Virus record (IMG/VR): IMGVR_UViG_3300044295_000092
Coordinates: 1 to 64,000 of that record
Reading direction: 5' to 3' (one strand)
From: a virus
DNA length: 64,000 bases
The position numbers and the translations under genes were made by a program. Position 1 is the stretch's first letter. Every line of letters begins with the position of its first letter. Under the pieces are notes generated by a model that did not search any database, was not told where the DNA came from, and saw only the letters and a list, made by a program, of their open reading frames with translations. Below are positions 15,572 through 25,440 of this stretch, one piece after another.

Positions 15572-16216
15572 ATGAACTATACCCAGCTAGTTAACGAAAT
15601 ACAGAGTTATACCGAAAATCAGTTTACTACAACTGATATTAATACTTTTATAACTCAAGCAGAACAACGCATTTATAATAGTGTGCAGTTGCCTGCGCTT
15701 CGTAAAAATGTAACAGGTACTACAACAACTGGGAATAAATATTTAACTATACCAAGTAATTGGCTTTCTACATTTAGTTTGGCAGTTATTAATGCAGATA
15801 ATGAATATTTATATCTTCTAAATAAAGACGTAAACTTTATAAGACAATCGTTTCCAGATACGGATTCTGATTTTTATGGTCAACCTCAGTATTATGCAGT
15901 ATTTGACCAAAATACATTTATATTAGGCCCTACACCAGATCAAAATTATGAAGTTGAATTACATTACTTTTACTATCCAGAATCAATTACAACTGTATCT
16001 GGTGGTCAAACTTGGTTAGGTGATAATTTTAGTTCAGTGCTTTTATATGGTTCACTACTAGAAGCTTATACCTACATGAAGGGTGAGGCTGATGTTATGC
16101 AAGAATATCAAAAACGATACGATGATGCAGTTACATTATTATTACAACTAGGTGATGGCAAAAATAGACAAGATGCGTATCGTTCTGGTCAAGTTAGGAT
16201 TCCAGTTAGAGTATGA
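15572..16216 (+). CDS. Head-tail adaptor / tail tubular protein A-like
   Basis: A 214-residue protein with an N-terminal helical bundle (FITQAEQRIYNSVQLPALRKN) and a beta domain. The C-terminal helix YMKGEADVMQEYQKRYDDAV is typical of gp11/T7 gatekeeper-like adaptor proteins. Preceded and followed by other head-tail genes. It would form a ring beneath the connector. Confidence 0.75.
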   Translation: MNYTQLVNEIQSYTENQFTTTDINTFITQAEQRIYNSVQLPALRKNVTGTTTTGNKYLTIPSNWLSTFSLAVINADNEYLYLLNKDVNFIRQSFPDTDSDFYGQPQYYAVFDQNTFILGPTPDQNYEVELHYFYYPESITTVSGGQTWLGDNFSSVLLYGSLLEAYTYMKGEADVMQEYQKRYDDAVTLLLQLGDGKNRQDAYRSGQVRIPVRV

Positions 16217-16638
16217 TTTTAGGTCAAGCACAAACAACTACTTTTAAACTTAATCTATTAAAAGGGTTAGAGAATTTTTACACAGGTTCTCCTTATACAT
16301 ATAAAATTGCTTTGTATAATGCATCAGCTACTATAGATAGTACTACAACTGCTTATACAACAGATAACGAAATTACAGGTACTGGCTACACTGCTGGGGG
16401 TAACGTATTAACTCCTACAATAGGTAGTGATACTAGTAATAATACGGCTTATGTTACATTTGCTAATGTTACTTGGAGTCCTGCAAGCTTTACGGCAGCG
16501 GGTGCTTTAATATATAATAGCACTACTAATGCATCAGTCGCTGTATTAAATTTTGGTGGGGAAAAGGTAGCCACTACATCATTTACAATAGAGTTTCCTG
16601 CAGCAACCTCGACCACTGCAGTAATAAGAATTAATTAA
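16213..16638 (+). CDS. Beta-rich tail-module protein (141 aa)
   Basis: Starts with an ATGA overlap on the adaptor gene. The T/S/A-rich sequence has regular strands and no catalytic residues. Probably a tail or fibre-base component; no recognised family. Confidence 0.6.
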   Translation: MILGQAQTTTFKLNLLKGLENFYTGSPYTYKIALYNASATIDSTTTAYTTDNEITGTGYTAGGNVLTPTIGSDTSNNTAYVTFANVTWSPASFTAAGALIYNSTTNASVAVLNFGGEKVATTSFTIEFPAATSTTAVIRIN

Positions 16639-16648
16639 GGAGAATTAT

Positions 16649-17413
16649 ATGATTCAAGAACGAAACGGCTTTGGTGATAATGCCTTTGCCTCATTAAATA
16701 CAAGCGTAGCATCCAAAGACAACGTTGGTCTTGAAGGATATTACCACGTAGTATGCCGAGATAAAGACGGTAAACTAAAATGGGAAGAATACGTTGAAAA
16801 CCAAGTAGTACAAGCTGGTAAGAACTTAATGTTCACTCAGTTATTAGGTACTTCTATTGCAGTAGTAGGTCCATACTTAGGTATTATTGGTGTTACAGGT
16901 ACATCTGTTAGTGCAGGTTCTTTTGTAGTAGGTGCGACTTACTCAATTACTTCTGTAGGTACAACTTCATTTACATCAATTGGCGCTTCAGCTAATACAG
17001 TAGGTGTAGTATTTACTGCTACAGGTGTAGGTACAGGTACAGGTACTGCAACACTCATTGGTACTTTCTCACCAACAGATACAATGGCATCACATGCTGG
17101 TTGGACAGAATTTACTGCTTATACAGTAGGTGGTTCAGCAGTTCGTGGTACTGCAGTATTTTCAGTAGCTAACGGTGGACAAACTACTCCAGGTACTAAC
17201 GTAGTAACAGCATCAGCTACATCTATTACTTATACAATTACAGGTGTAGGTGGTAACGTAGGTGGATGTTTCTTAGTTACAGGTACAGGTGCTGTAAATA
17301 CACAAAGTTCAACAGCAGGTACATTATATAGTGCAGGCGCATTTAGCTCTATTAAATCTACAACCGCTGGTGATACAGTAGCAGTTACATACTCAACAAC
17401 AGCAACATCATAA
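16649..17413 (+). CDS. Beta-rich virion protein with inserted SVGTTSFTSIG module
   Basis: The N-terminal 65 residues (LEGYYHVVCRDKDGKLKWEE) and the C-terminal part look like a conserved phage virion protein. Residues 89-134 are a 46-aa Gly/Thr/Ser module that splits it. The same module occurs in the fibre protein at 24442-25440. Without the insert the protein would be about 208 aa. It is followed by a long hairpin at 17423-17450. Confidence 0.65.
   Translation: MIQERNGFGDNAFASLNTSVASKDNVGLEGYYHVVCRDKDGKLKWEEYVENQVVQAGKNLMFTQLLGTSIAVVGPYLGIIGVTGTSVSAGSFVVGATYSITSVGTTSFTSIGASANTVGVVFTATGVGTGTGTATLIGTFSPTDTMASHAGWTEFTAYTVGGSAVRGTAVFSVANGGQTTPGTNVVTASATSITYTITGVGGNVGGCFLVTGTGAVNTQSSTAGTLYSAGAFSSIKSTTAGDTVAVTYSTTATS
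16913..17050 (+). repeat. 46-codon shuttling module, copy 1
   Basis: This 138-nt in-frame segment encodes GSFVVG, then SVGTTSFTSIGASANTVG and a Gly/Thr tail. Copy 2 (25201-25338) has the same length and a 35-base identical core starting at 16952 and 25240. The same protein motif is familiar from other phage tail proteins, so it looks like a small exchangeable domain. Confidence 0.85.
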
Positions 17414-17422
17414 TAAGTAATT

Positions 17423-17450
17423 AGGCCTATAGTAATTGTATTATGGGCCT
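17423..17450 (+). promoter_or_regulatory. Long intergenic hairpin
   Basis: AGGCCTATAGTA (17423-17434) pairs with TATTATGGGCCT (17439-17450) over 12 bp with two G-U pairs and an ATTG loop. No T-run follows, so it is probably an mRNA stabilising or processing hairpin between the virion protein and the fibre genes rather than a terminator. The G-U pairs favour a role in plus-strand RNA. Confidence 0.65.
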
Positions 17451-17470
17451 AGCCTTAAACTTACTTAACC

Positions 17471-17701
17471 ATGAAAAGCGCTGTTGTCAACAGAGAAACG
17501 ACTGTAGTTGAAAACATTATTTTGGCTGATCCTACTGATCCATGGCCATTTCCTAGCACATTCTTAGTTTTAGTTCCAGACGATCTTCCAGTTATTATAG
17601 GTTATACTTATATCGATCCAGATTTTTATAATATGGACGGTAATATTGTTACGCCTATAGTTCAAGAAGTAATACAAGGAGATCTAATAAATGGCAGCTA
17701 G
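17471..17701 (+). CDS. Hypothetical protein before the giant adhesin (76 aa)
   Basis: A small acidic, proline-containing protein (DPTDPWPFPSTF) whose 3' end overlaps the adhesin start by 11 bp. Coupling suggests a chaperone or attachment partner of the fibre. No family recognised. Confidence 0.6.
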   Translation: MKSAVVNRETTVVENIILADPTDPWPFPSTFLVLVPDDLPVIIGYTYIDPDFYNMDGNIVTPIVQEVIQGDLINGS

Positions 17702-20700
17702 ATTCTGGGTAGGTGGAGCAGGTACATGGGATGGATCTACAACTACAAACTGGTCAGCAACTTCTGGTGGTGCCGGTGGAGCTTCTGCTCCTACATCTGC
17801 AGACGATGTAACATTTGATGCTAGCTCAGGCACTGGCATAGTTACAACTGCAGCAACTGCTGCTGCAAACTCAGTTACATATAACTCAAGCACACTCACA
17901 AGTTTAACATTGGGTGCGGCATTAAATATTAGTGCATCTACTTCTGGTGCATTTACTTTAACTGCTGGTACTATTAATTTAGCTACTTTTACTTTAACGG
18001 TTAAATCATTTTCATCTAGTAACTCTAATACTCGCGCTATTCAGTTTGGTACAGGTAATATCACAACAACAGGTTCAGGTACTGCATGGTCCACTTTAAC
18101 TGCAACTAATTTAACCTATACTGGCACTCCAACGGTTAATATATCTAATAATTCAGCAACAGCAACTACAGTAAACGCACATAGTACAGGCGGTACAGAA
18201 GCTAATGCATTTAATTTTAATTTTACAGTTGGTTCATATGGCCTTACTGTAAATACTGGATCTGTGTTTAAATCACTAGCATTTACAGGAGGAACCATAA
18301 CTTGGAGTTCTATTAATCCATATACCTTTTATGGAAACTTAACATTATTAGCAGGGATGACATTTAGTTCTGGAAATACTTTTACATTTGCTGCAACTTC
18401 TGGTACTCAAACTATTACATCAGCTGGTAAATCTTTATTTGCAATAACACAAAATGGCGTAGGAGGTACAGTATCTTTAGCTGATGCTTTAACATTAAAT
18501 AATAGCGGAGCTTATACACTTACTAATGGTACATTTAATACTAATAATCAATCAGTAACTTTAGGAATTTTTTCATCTAGTAACTCTAATACTCGTGCTC
18601 TTAATTTAGGGTCAAGTACAATTACTCTACTTAATAATGCAACACCATGGAATATAAATACTTCTACAGGTATGACACTTACTCGTGGAACAAGTACTAT
18701 AACTATGACTGGGGCAGGTGGTACTTTTAATGGTGGTGGTCTTACATATTATAATTTAACTTATGGACCTAACGGTACACAATATACTATAACTGGATCA
18801 AATACATTTAACAATTTAACTTTAAATTATTATAACGCTGGTTCAAATGTTGCTGTATATGGTTTTACATCTGGAACAACTACTACAGTTCAAGGTACAC
18901 TTAGCTCTAATGGGCTAGCTGTTAATCAAAGAATAGCAATTAGATGTACTTCGGATATTAATTTACTTACAGCTACTATTTCTGCAGCAACAGTTTCTTT
19001 ATCTAATACTGATTTTGGGTTTATTACTGCCGCTGGATCTATACCATGGACAGGTACAAGTTTAGGAAATAGTGGTGGTAATACAAATATAACTTTTGCT
19101 CCAAAGACAGTATATTGGAGTTTACTTGCTGGAGGTAATTTTTCTTCTAATGCATGGGCAACATCTTCTGGCGGAGTTCCATCTACTGCAAATATGCCTA
19201 TACCTGGGGATACTGCAATTATTGATAATACAGGGCTTACAACAGGAAATACAATTACTTTAGATACTACTTATGCTGTAGTTGTAAATACTTTGCCCAG
19301 TATAAATATAACTCGCACAAACGCATCTACTTTTAATTTTGCTAATACTACTAATCTTGCATTTGCTCTTGCAGGATTATCTATATCATCAGCTACGACA
19401 TGTACAAATACTGGAGGAGGATCATTAACATTTTATGGCACAGCAGCTATTCCTGCTACTTTAAGTGGTACAGTACCAAACATATTAACGTTTGAAAATT
19501 ATATTACTTTAACTGGCAATTCAAATGCTACTGGCGGTGTAAGTCAGTTTGGCAATAATAATGGAGGAACATTTAATCTTAATAATTTTACATTTACTTG
19601 CGCTACATTTGCATCTACTAATTCTTTTACTAGAACTATAGCCTTTGGTACAGGAAATATTACTATTACAGGTACAGGAGCTACTGTATTTAACACTGCT
19701 ACCGCAACAGGACTTAGTTATACTGGTACTCCAACGGTTAATATAACTGGTAGTAGTGTAACTGTAACCTCAGGTACTACAGGAGGAGCATCTACCAATG
19801 CATTTAATTTTAATATATCTTCTATTACTGCAATAACAATATCTAATAATTCTGTATTAGGGGCTTTAAACTTTACTGGAGCTACAGGTACTTTTGCACC
19901 TGGTACTAATACATACACATTTTATGGGTCCGTAACGCTAGTATCAGGTATGACTTATACTACAGGTTCAGGTCAATGGACATTTGCAGGGAATACAGGT
20001 ACTCAAGTTATTACATCAGGTGGTAAAACACTTGGACCAATAACTATTAATAATACAGGTACTTCAGTTCAATTTGGCGATAATATTACTGCTAATAGTA
20101 CTATAACGTTTACTACAGGCACTTTAGATATTAATAGTAAAACTAATACTGGTTTTACAACAGCTACTTTTGCAACAGGTCCTACAACAATTCAAAATGG
20201 AACTTTAAATACTACATCAATAACTCATACATCAGGTACATTAAATTTAAGTGCTACAGGTCCTGGTAATATTGCATCAACAGGTACATATACATTTACG
20301 GCCGGCGCGTTAAATCTTTTAGGTAATCAAACAGTATCTGTATCAACTTTATCTTCTGCCAATGCTAATACAAAATCAATAGCTTTTGGTACAGGTAATA
20401 TTACTACTACCGGAACAGGTACAGCAGTTACATTTACTGGAACAGCGTTTACTTATACAGGTACACCTACAATTAATGTATCTTATAGTGGTGCATCATC
20501 TCTTACAGTTACAACATCTACATTTACTGAATCTAATGCTATTAATTTTAATCTTACTGCAGGGTCTTATGTATTAACTGTAACTTCTGCCTCTGTATTT
20601 AAAAGTTTAAATTTAACTGGTTTTGCTGGATCTTGGACTCCTGCTACTTCAACATTTTATGGTGATCTTACATTATCCACAGGCATGACACACGGTGGCG

Positions 20701-23700
20701 GTACTAACGTATGGACCTTTGCTGCTACGTCAGGCGTACAATTAATTAATTCAGCAGGTAAAACACTTAACTCAATCACACAAAGTGGTGCGGGTGGAAC
20801 AGTAAGATTAGTTGCTGGAACTACAACGCTTGGTACCACTGCAACTTATACTCATACAAATGGTACATTAGATTTAGGTACAAATACATCTACACTATCT
20901 ACCGGCTTATTTGCATCCAATAACTCTAATATCCGAGCAATAACATTTGGTACAGGTAACATTACTGTAACAGGTTCTGGTACTTCATTTACTACTGCCA
21001 CAGCAACTAATTTAACCTATACTGGTACACCAACAGTTAATATATCTAATAATACCGCTACAGCTACTACACTTACGGCTCATACTACAGGCGGCACAGA
21101 AACCAATGCTTTTAATTTTTATATTAATGCTGGTACTTATGCATTAACTTTATCTAATGGTAATGTATATAAAACTTTAGATTTTACTGGTTCTTCTATA
21201 TCGTTTTCTCAAGGTACTTTTAACTATACAGTATATGGCAATTTAACTTATGCTGCTGGAGTTACATGGACTGTAACAGGCATTGGCACATGGACTTTTG
21301 CTGCAACTTCAGGCACACAACAACTAACATCTGCGGGTAAAACATTAGGTAACTTAACTATAAATGGTGTTGGCGGAACAGTACAACTGCAAGATGCGTT
21401 AACATTAGATACAGTAAATGGATCACTAACAATATCAAATGGTACATTAAATGCTAATAATCAAAATTTAAATATAGAGAATTTTACATCAACAGGAAGC
21501 CCAACAGTAACTATGGGCTCTGGAACGTGGACAATAACTGGAACTGGAGCACCTTGGAGCGTAAGTTCAACTACTACTTTAAATGCTAATACATCTACTA
21601 TAGCTATTTCAGATACTACTGGCGCAGCTATATCATTTACTGGTGGTACTAAAACTTATAATAACTTAACACTCTCTGGAACTACAGGTTCAACAGCGCT
21701 TACTATTTCAGGCGGAACTACATTTAATACTATATCAAGTTCTAAAACTGTTCCTTATACAATATCACTTGGTGTAGCCGCTCCTATTACAGTTTCTACT
21801 TGGTCTGCACAAGGTAGTTCAGGTAATTTATTAACATTAAATTCAAACACTGCAGGAACTCAAGCTTCACTAGCTGTTACAAATACTGTATCAATTGGAT
21901 ATACAGCCGTAATAGATAATAATCTTACAACCGCTAATGGTACTGTAACAAATGGTTATTTATATAATACAACTGGTTGGACATTTGGTACTGGAACACA
22001 GACTTTTGCAGCGTTGACATCAGGAACTTATTGGACAGTACCTAGCCAATTTAATTTTACAACTAATACTATACACATAATTGGCGGTGGCGGTGGCGGG
22101 TCAGGACCTACTATAGCTTCTACTACTGCAAATAGAATTGGTGGTGCTGGTGGCGGTGGAGGAGGGTATGCAAAACTAATAAATCAAGCATACTATTTAG
22201 GACAAACTTACTATTATAGTATTGGTGCAGGTGGTGCAGGCGCAGCGGGTGCTTCTGCGGGAGGTACTTCTACAGGTGGTACGGGTGGTACAACTTCATG
22301 GGGTGCCCTACAAAATTCAATTACTTTTGTAGCAAGTTCTAAAACACAAAATTCTGCAACGGGAAGTGCTATTTCTATTAGTGTGCCTACTGGAACCGCA
22401 GTAGGTGATTTGATGGTTGTATTTTTAACAGCATCTGGTGGTACAGCTACTTGGACTACAACAGGTTGGACACAAGCTATTACTTTTAATGGTCGTGTAG
22501 TTGCTTATAGAATATCAACTGGAAGTGATCCAACATCTTTTACAGCATCTACAGGTACAGGTACGCTTCAAGGATATATAACTACATATAGAAATGCAAC
22601 CTATGCAGCTGTGTCATCAGCTGGAACAGCCGCTACACCAACAGTTGCCCCATCTGTAACTTGTGCTGTACCTAATAGTGTAGTTCTTGCATTTTATTCA
22701 ACCGTTGGTTCATCTGGCATTACATTTACAACACCAACTGGATATTCAAATGTAGACAGTGATAGTGATGCAACGGCACCATCAAGTGCAATTTTTTCTA
22801 AATCTGGTGTTGCAGCAGGAGCTTCTGGTACAGCTACATCTACTCCATCTGGTGGCGTTACAGCAACAGCAATCCAAATCGCTCTATCTCCAACAGCAGG
22901 ATCTTACTCAGCTACAGCATCAGGCGGTGCTGGTGGTGTTTCTTCTGGTGGTACTACAAATACTGGCGGTACTGGTGGTACAGGAACTGGAGGAACTTTA
23001 AATTATACAGGTGGTACTGGAGGAGTATCTACTGCATCAACAACTACAGGTGCGTGTGGTGGCGGCGGTGGTGGAGGTTCAGCTGGTCCATTAGGTAATG
23101 GAGGTAGTGGTGGAACAGGAAGTACAGGTGCATCTGCAGCGGCTACAGCTGGCGGTGGCGGTGGAGGTAATGGTGGAGGTTCAGCTGGCGGTAACGCAGT
23201 AACTTCTACTTCTGGTGCAGGTGGTAATAATAATGCTGGAGTAGGCGGCGGAACAGCCGTAGGCCCAACAGCTAACGGAATTACAGGTACGAGTGGCGGT
23301 GGTGGATCAGGTGCTGCAAATACAAATACAGCAGGTTCAGGTAGTACAGGCGTAGATATTGTATCATCTTATGGCTCTGGTGGAGGATCAGGAGCTACAT
23401 CAGGTGCTAACACTAACACTATTGCTACTGCAGGGTTATATGGTGGTGCAGGGGGAGCTGCTGGATGTTCTACTACAACTACTGTTACTTATACAGGAGA
23501 TGCTGGTGCACAAGGTCTTGTTGTTATTATATGGGCTCCTACAACAAGTAATAATTATACTGATAGTGTTACTGAACCTACTAATGTACAAGATATATTA
23601 GATATTATTTTTAATACTACAGCAACTCGCGTAGAGCCTATTACAGTAAATGATACTAGAACTATCACTGCTCAATTACTTTTTGATATTACTGAAAATT

Positions 23701-24407
23701 CTAATTTAAATGATGTTAAAACTATTGGGTTTGTCTATACGTTAGATATAACGGAAGATGTATTATTAAATGATGTTATATCCGCTGGAATTAGATTCCC
23801 ACTTACAATTACCGAAAGAGTAACTATAGATGATATAAGAGATATTTTAGCTAACTTTTTAAGAACTATATCTGAAGGGCAAACGGTTAGAGATCTTAAT
23901 ACTACAGTTTCTAATTATTTAACATCATTGACTGAAAACGGGATAATCAGAGATACTCCAACTATAACTGCCCAATACAAACCAACTATAATAGAAAATA
24001 TAAATCTAGCAAGTTTAGAAAATTCAATTACAGCATATAAAATAAGTATATCTGAGGCGTCTACTCTTAATGATTTAAGTATTGCTGGTACAGCACTTAT
24101 AGCTAGTATTACTGAAAATATTACTTTAAGAGAAACTTCTTCTGCAGCTATACAATCATTCTTTAATGTGGTTGAAAATCTTAATATAAATGATATTGAT
24201 TTAATCAAAGCTAATTTTTCAGCTACAGTTTTTGAAAGTTTAGGAATACTAGACTTTGTATGTTATAACGGATGGTTTAAAATTGATGCTAATCAAACAG
24301 CGGCTTGGGCAGCTATAGTAGACTCTCAAACCCCTAATTGGACAGGTATTGACGATTCACAAACACAAAATTGGGGTGATATTGATACCTCACAACCATG
24401 TAGTTAA
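17691..24407 (+). CDS. Giant repetitive tail fibre / adhesin (2238 aa)
   Basis: This is the largest fibre-like protein. Residues 1 to about 1430 are beta-solenoid modules poor in charged residues. Six irregular copies carry a motif like FGTGNITTTGSGT, usually followed by YTGTPTVNIS and FAATSGTQ..TSAGK. About 1460-1530 and 1750-1945 are glycine-rich (GGGGG) stretches, around a beta domain (SKTQNSATGSAISISVPTG). Residues 1959-2191 are eleven exact-length 20-aa repeats plus a partial one, and 2195-2238 are four 11-aa repeats each starting with W. There is no signal peptide and no enzyme motif. It probably binds the host surface. The repeats make recombination and length variation likely. Confidence 0.8.
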   Translation: MAARFWVGGAGTWDGSTTTNWSATSGGAGGASAPTSADDVTFDASSGTGIVTTAATAAANSVTYNSSTLTSLTLGAALNISASTSGAFTLTAGTINLATFTLTVKSFSSSNSNTRAIQFGTGNITTTGSGTAWSTLTATNLTYTGTPTVNISNNSATATTVNAHSTGGTEANAFNFNFTVGSYGLTVNTGSVFKSLAFTGGTITWSSINPYTFYGNLTLLAGMTFSSGNTFTFAATSGTQTITSAGKSLFAITQNGVGGTVSLADALTLNNSGAYTLTNGTFNTNNQSVTLGIFSSSNSNTRALNLGSSTITLLNNATPWNINTSTGMTLTRGTSTITMTGAGGTFNGGGLTYYNLTYGPNGTQYTITGSNTFNNLTLNYYNAGSNVAVYGFTSGTTTTVQGTLSSNGLAVNQRIAIRCTSDINLLTATISAATVSLSNTDFGFITAAGSIPWTGTSLGNSGGNTNITFAPKTVYWSLLAGGNFSSNAWATSSGGVPSTANMPIPGDTAIIDNTGLTTGNTITLDTTYAVVVNTLPSINITRTNASTFNFANTTNLAFALAGLSISSATTCTNTGGGSLTFYGTAAIPATLSGTVPNILTFENYITLTGNSNATGGVSQFGNNNGGTFNLNNFTFTCATFASTNSFTRTIAFGTGNITITGTGATVFNTATATGLSYTGTPTVNITGSSVTVTSGTTGGASTNAFNFNISSITAITISNNSVLGALNFTGATGTFAPGTNTYTFYGSVTLVSGMTYTTGSGQWTFAGNTGTQVITSGGKTLGPITINNTGTSVQFGDNITANSTITFTTGTLDINSKTNTGFTTATFATGPTTIQNGTLNTTSITHTSGTLNLSATGPGNIASTGTYTFTAGALNLLGNQTVSVSTLSSANANTKSIAFGTGNITTTGTGTAVTFTGTAFTYTGTPTINVSYSGASSLTVTTSTFTESNAINFNLTAGSYVLTVTSASVFKSLNLTGFAGSWTPATSTFYGDLTLSTGMTHGGGTNVWTFAATSGVQLINSAGKTLNSITQSGAGGTVRLVAGTTTLGTTATYTHTNGTLDLGTNTSTLSTGLFASNNSNIRAITFGTGNITVTGSGTSFTTATATNLTYTGTPTVNISNNTATATTLTAHTTGGTETNAFNFYINAGTYALTLSNGNVYKTLDFTGSSISFSQGTFNYTVYGNLTYAAGVTWTVTGIGTWTFAATSGTQQLTSAGKTLGNLTINGVGGTVQLQDALTLDTVNGSLTISNGTLNANNQNLNIENFTSTGSPTVTMGSGTWTITGTGAPWSVSSTTTLNANTSTIAISDTTGAAISFTGGTKTYNNLTLSGTTGSTALTISGGTTFNTISSSKTVPYTISLGVAAPITVSTWSAQGSSGNLLTLNSNTAGTQASLAVTNTVSIGYTAVIDNNLTTANGTVTNGYLYNTTGWTFGTGTQTFAALTSGTYWTVPSQFNFTTNTIHIIGGGGGGSGPTIASTTANRIGGAGGGGGGYAKLINQAYYLGQTYYYSIGAGGAGAAGASAGGTSTGGTGGTTSWGALQNSITFVASSKTQNSATGSAISISVPTGTAVGDLMVVFLTASGGTATWTTTGWTQAITFNGRVVAYRISTGSDPTSFTASTGTGTLQGYITTYRNATYAAVSSAGTAATPTVAPSVTCAVPNSVVLAFYSTVGSSGITFTTPTGYSNVDSDSDATAPSSAIFSKSGVAAGASGTATSTPSGGVTATAIQIALSPTAGSYSATASGGAGGVSSGGTTNTGGTGGTGTGGTLNYTGGTGGVSTASTTTGACGGGGGGGSAGPLGNGGSGGTGSTGASAAATAGGGGGGNGGGSAGGNAVTSTSGAGGNNNAGVGGGTAVGPTANGITGTSGGGGSGAANTNTAGSGSTGVDIVSSYGSGGGSGATSGANTNTIATAGLYGGAGGAAGCSTTTTVTYTGDAGAQGLVVIIWAPTTSNNYTDSVTEPTNVQDILDIIFNTTATRVEPITVNDTRTITAQLLFDITENSNLNDVKTIGFVYTLDITEDVLLNDVISAGIRFPLTITERVTIDDIRDILANFLRTISEGQTVRDLNTTVSNYLTSLTENGIIRDTPTITAQYKPTIIENINLASLENSITAYKISISEASTLNDLSIAGTALIASITENITLRETSSAAIQSFFNVVENLNINDIDLIKANFSATVFESLGILDFVCYNGWFKIDANQTAAWAAIVDSQTPNWTGIDDSQTQNWGDIDTSQPCS
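23565..24263 (+). repeat. Eleven tandem 60-bp (20-aa) repeats plus a partial copy
   Basis: Each unit is exactly 20 residues with a loose pattern [DTS]-I-T-E-x3-L-x-D at its start (for example DITENSNLND, DITEDVLLND, TITERVTIDD). The DNA has diverged between units while length is fixed, which indicates structural constraint, probably one solenoid coil or strand-turn per unit. Confidence 0.85.
24273..24404 (+). repeat. Four 33-bp (11-aa) tryptophan repeats at the adhesin C-terminus
   Basis: WFKIDANQTAA, WAAIVDSQTPN, WTGIDDSQTQN and WGDIDTSQPCS are four contiguous 11-residue units ending the protein. A W-x2-I-x2-(N/S)-Q-T core suggests a stacked terminal cap or receptor-contact tip. Confidence 0.85.
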
Positions 24408-24441
24408 TGTATAATACAGATAATTTCATAAAGGATTTACT

Positions 24442-25440
24442 ATGGCAAGTACCTATTCATCACTAAAAATAGAGCTAATCGGGACAGGCGATCAGTCTGG
24501 TACCTGGGGCACAACTACAAATACTAATTTAGGAACCGCAATTGAAGAGGCCATTACGGGGACGGCTGATGTTGCTTTTTCAAGTGCAGACGTTACTTTA
24601 ACCCTAACAGATACTAATAGTGCTCAAACAGCTCGTAACTTACGTCTTAACTTAACCGGCACATCAGGCGGTGCTAGGAATCTTATTGTTCCGGCAATTG
24701 AAAAACAATACATTATTAATAATGGCTTAGCAGACGCAGTTACTGTTAAAAATGCTACAGGTACAGGCGTATCAGTCCCAGCTGGTAAATCAATGCTTGT
24801 ATTTAATACAGGTACAAACGTTGTTGAAGTAGTAACGGCTTTAGCAACAGGCACAGTAATTCCAGTAGCAAACGGAGGTACAGGCGCTTCTAGTGCTTCA
24901 GTAACATCATTTAATAATATAACAGGATATACTGCCTCTGGTGCTACAGGTACTACAAGTTCTAATTTAGTGTTTTCAGCGTCTCCTACACTTACAGGAT
25001 CTCCTTTAGCTCCTACACAAACTGCTGGTGATAACTCTACCAAAATAGCAACAACGCAATATGTAGCAACCGCAGTTACGAACGCTACAGGTTCATTAGG
25101 AACTATGTCGACTCAAAATGCTAGTGCTGTAGCTATTACAGGGGGTACTATAAATAGTACAACAGTTTCAGGAAATAATATTTATGGTACAGCAATAACT
25201 GCAGGTAGTTTTGTAATAGGATATGTATATACTATTGCTTCTGTAGGTACAACTTCATTTACATCAATTGGCGCATCTGCTAATACTGTAGGAATAACAT
25301 TTGTTGCAACAGGAGCTGGGTCTGGTACAGGTACTGCATATAATTATTATGTGGGTAGCAATTCAACAGGAGCTAAAACAGTTTCAACATCTACTCCTTC
25401 AGGTGGTAATGATGGAGATATTTGGTATCAAGTTTCATAA
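24442..25440 (+). CDS. Tail fibre protein with conserved N-terminal attachment domain
   Basis: The N-terminal 130 residues (KIELIGTGDQSGTWGTTTNTNLG, then AIEEAI) form a domain common to tail fibres of aquatic phages. A VANGGTGASS linker and SPTLTGSPLAPT segment, typical of fibre shafts, follow. Residues 254-299 are copy 2 of the 46-aa module shared with the product at 16649-17413. It probably assembles with the adjacent giant adhesin and glycine-rich protein. Confidence 0.75.
   Translation: MASTYSSLKIELIGTGDQSGTWGTTTNTNLGTAIEEAITGTADVAFSSADVTLTLTDTNSAQTARNLRLNLTGTSGGARNLIVPAIEKQYIINNGLADAVTVKNATGTGVSVPAGKSMLVFNTGTNVVEVVTALATGTVIPVANGGTGASSASVTSFNNITGYTASGATGTTSSNLVFSASPTLTGSPLAPTQTAGDNSTKIATTQYVATAVTNATGSLGTMSTQNASAVAITGGTINSTTVSGNNIYGTAITAGSFVIGYVYTIASVGTTSFTSIGASANTVGITFVATGAGSGTGTAYNYYVGSNSTGAKTVSTSTPSGGNDGDIWYQVS
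25201..25338 (+). repeat. 46-codon shuttling module, copy 2
   Basis: Same length (138 nt) and reading phase as copy 1 at 16913-17050. A 35-base identical core starts at 25240 (TCTGTAGGTACAACTTCATT...). Outside the core the copies diverge more, so the duplication is not recent, or the core is under selection or conversion. Confidence 0.85.
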
